Of a stretch of DNA of 64,000 nt, positions 62,181 to 64,000 are shown piece after piece. Each line of letters starts with the position of its first letter. Position 1 is the first letter of the stretch. The DNA is taken from the NCBI GenBank assembly GCA_024195265.1, contig JAJLRJ010000013.1:19929021-19993020 (forward strand). Direction: 5' to 3'. Origin of the DNA: Dendrophyllia cribrosa. Taxonomy: Eukaryota; Cnidaria; Anthozoa; Scleractinia; Dendrophylliidae. The position numbers and the translations under genes are program-made. The notes below the pieces were generated by a model. The model searched no databases, had not been told where the DNA came from, and worked only from the letters and a program-made list of their open reading frames with translations.

Positions 62181-62302
62181 TTCACTTCCTGTTCCTCCAT
62201 TTTTGTCTTGATCTCGATAACTTCCGGTGAAGCCCCTTGTTTTCCTTCCTGTTCTTCACTGTCATCTCCCGGATGTCCAAACCCACAAATGGCATCATAC
62301 AG
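62181..62302 (-). CDS. TRPA-like gene A, penultimate exon seen
   Basis: Codes for LYDAICGFGHPGDDSEEQEG and an acidic/Lys-rich tail. Acceptor ATATGTAG, donor GTAAGA, phase 0 in and 2 out, matching the next exon. Confidence 0.65.
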
Positions 62303-62785
62303 CTACATATAACATATCATAATAATTATGCGCGGGAAATGCATAATTATAACTCAATACTGGTAGACTAACTTTAAAATATATTTATGTCATGTATTTC
62401 ATCATTGTCTTTCTGTTAGTCTTATTTTTTTATGGCAAAGCTAATAAAATGTTTGAATTTAGGAACAGGTAATTTATCGGAAAAACTTAAGGAAGAGTGT
62501 ATCACAATACAAATAGCACAAATCGCAATTTTCGCTTTTTAAGTGTTTAGGTTAGTCGAAAGATTACAGCGTGCGTCAATTTAAGGACAGAAAAACAGTC
62601 AAGTAAGACAATTTAAAAAGGTAGCTCATGTCAGCTTCTAGAACTTTCCATTACTCCAGTACCGGATCAATATAACCACTCTTTATTACTTAGTGCTACA
62701 ATAATGGCCTGCCAAGATTAGCTTTTGCTAGTATTGTAAGTTGTACAATAACTAACTGATAAAGATTATTATTGTTGTTGTTGTT

Positions 62786-62941
62786 CAGGGGCGTAGCTAC
62801 CTGTACGCACGTACGCACGTGCGTATCTGAAAAAGTCGAAAAAATAAGTAAAAATTAAAAAAAGTATACGACCTAGTTGAAAATTTATGTGAAGATTTGG
62901 TGATTATGCGTACCTCTGAAAAAGTCCTGGCTACGCCCATG
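62786..62941. mobile_element. Small hAT-like MITE inserted in a (TTG)n microsatellite
   Basis: CAGGGGCGTAGCTACC at the left, GGCTACGCCCATG at the right, TTG repeats on both sides. Confidence 0.55.
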
Positions 62942-63204
62942 TTGTTGTTGTTGTTGTTGTTGTTGTTGTAAACCAATGCCCAGTCGTTGTTGATGACTGG
63001 GCATTTACTTGATACCATTATTGTAACACTAACTGATAAAGTATAAGTGATGGAAAATGCTAGGAACCATTACGAGCCACCTTAAGCAATTAAGAGTGAA
63101 TAAACTTCCATTTATTCCGAAATAGAAAATATAAATTAGAAAATTCCGAAAAAGGCGTCAACTAATGGACATTTTCCTTCTTCGTGAAATCGGCGGGTAG
63201 GGTA

Positions 63205-63476
63205 GCTACAACCAGTTGCAAAAAGACTTGAGAGATTGTACCTAATTTGGACGTCAAGGGTACTTATAAGGTCGTAGTGTTTCAGACCCCTCGCTCTCCC
63301 TTCTCAAAGTTGGTCACAATAGCAGATCATGCCGAAATTTTTGAGGAACAACATTGAAAATAGGGGAGGGAGGGGGAAGTTGTTTAACTTTTGAGATGTG
63401 TGATTTTATGGGATGTTTACTAAGAAAGAGTGTTTTCCTGGTCAAGTGTCTCAACATTTTCGCAACTGGTTGTAGC
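63205..63476. mobile_element. Foldback MITE
   Basis: GCTACAACCAGTTGC and GCAACTGGTTGTAGC ends. Inner blocks AAGACTTGAGA / TCAAGTGTCTC are loosely inverted. Confidence 0.6.
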
Positions 63477-63735
63477 ATGTCATCCTGAGACGGATCAGTG
63501 GTGCCTCTGATCGGCTCAGGTTGTTCATGTGATCAAATTCTGGTTCTTTTGATTGGTAAGGCCTCCAATAGCCGCCCTTTACTGCGATTGCCTGTTAACC
63601 TGTAAAATCTCCCGTTCCCTATTTTTCCACTTCTCTCTTAATTTTTCCCTGTTGGCTCCTTTCTTTGATACACATTAATCGATATCTCTAAATGATATCT
63701 AATTGATGCCAGTTGCTTTTTACAGTTTTTATTAC

Positions 63736-63846
63736 CCGTGTTTTTAATGGGGCTTTTTTGTTTGGAAAGTCCACGTGCTTCTCGAACTGAACGTGTCTGC
63801 GAAGCCATCGAGGCAGCTGCTCCTCAGTTTCCAGCAGCAACTGGAT
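63736..63846 (-). CDS. TRPA-like gene A, C-terminal exon (post-S6)
   Basis: Thirty-seven codons starting IQLLLETEEQLPRWLRRHV. The pattern of a helix after S6 followed by LPRWLRR matches the cytoplasmic region behind the TRPA pore. Acceptor TTTACAATAG, donor GTAATA, phase 0-0. This is an upstream paralogue of gene B, of which only the 3' end is in the window. Confidence 0.72.
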
Positions 63847-64000
63847 CTATTGTAAACAAAATTAACATATAGTACGTTTAATGAAGACTTAAGGGAGCAG
63901 TGTCACGGGGATTTTGACCCTTTTTGGTCAAAACCATGCTATGATACGTTTACTTGTTATAGCTGGAATTTTTCCCAATACAACGCGTGCGTTGATTGGT

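Overview
The window is a eukaryotic chromosome segment: spliced genes with GT..AG introns, microsatellites, MITEs, a tRNA-derived SINE, LINE and Penelope-like fragments. The gene families, the mobile elements and several repeat types familiar from corals suggest an anthozoan cnidarian, probably a stony coral. That assignment is inference; nothing in the window names the species.

Host genes. A TRPA1-like ion-channel gene (gene B) lies on the minus strand. Its first coding exon is at 54,474-54,677 and 22 in-phase exons can be followed leftward to 4,394. They encode about 823 residues: a short N-terminal leader, a long ankyrin-repeat domain, the pre-S1 linker and segments S1-S2. S3-S6 and the C-terminus are not found and probably lie beyond the left edge. 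One ankyrin exon is tandemly duplicated (32,661-32,918). Three exons at 61,082-63,846 (minus) encode the cytoplasmic C-terminus of a second TRPA-like gene (gene A), so the locus holds tandem TRPA paralogues.

Polinton/Maverick-type element. Positions 35,641-53,350 (17,710 bp), inside the first intron of gene B, hold a virus-like element. It has 240-bp terminal inverted repeats and a 5-bp target duplication (CGGGC), and it sits inside an older inverted-repeat element. It carries about 19 genes: protein-primed DNA polymerase B, retroviral-type integrase, FtsK/HerA packaging ATPase, a probable double-jelly-roll capsid protein, a possible minor capsid protein, a YqaJ-type exonuclease, zinc-finger proteins, a VLTF3-like late transcription factor candidate, a large anchored protein, a coiled-coil membrane protein and a cluster of small membrane proteins. 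Three features stand out. A TATATACC-like box sits 1-12 nt before the ATG of nearly every gene. Each terminus is a 166-bp palindrome able to fold into a hairpin. No adenovirus-type protease is visible. Frame lesions in the exonuclease, coiled-coil, ATPase and integrase genes suggest a decaying copy, although the polymerase and the large structural ORFs are open.

Other mobile DNA. An R2-superfamily-like non-LTR retrotransposon (about 25,208-30,822) is interrupted by a 2,650-bp insertion (26,401-29,050). The insertion has split direct repeats (A1...B1A2..B2) and no target duplication, as expected of a non-autonomous tyrosine-recombinase (Ngaro/PAT-like) retroelement. A piggyBac-like TTAA MITE abuts the retrotransposon. 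Other elements are head-to-head Penelope-like fragments (17.1-18.4 kb), a SINE (18.85-19.15 kb), LINE 3' ends (1.6, 20.7 and 59.0 kb), many foldback MITEs, a large ATACC satellite (8.0-8.76 kb), and 106-bp and 117-bp minisatellites.
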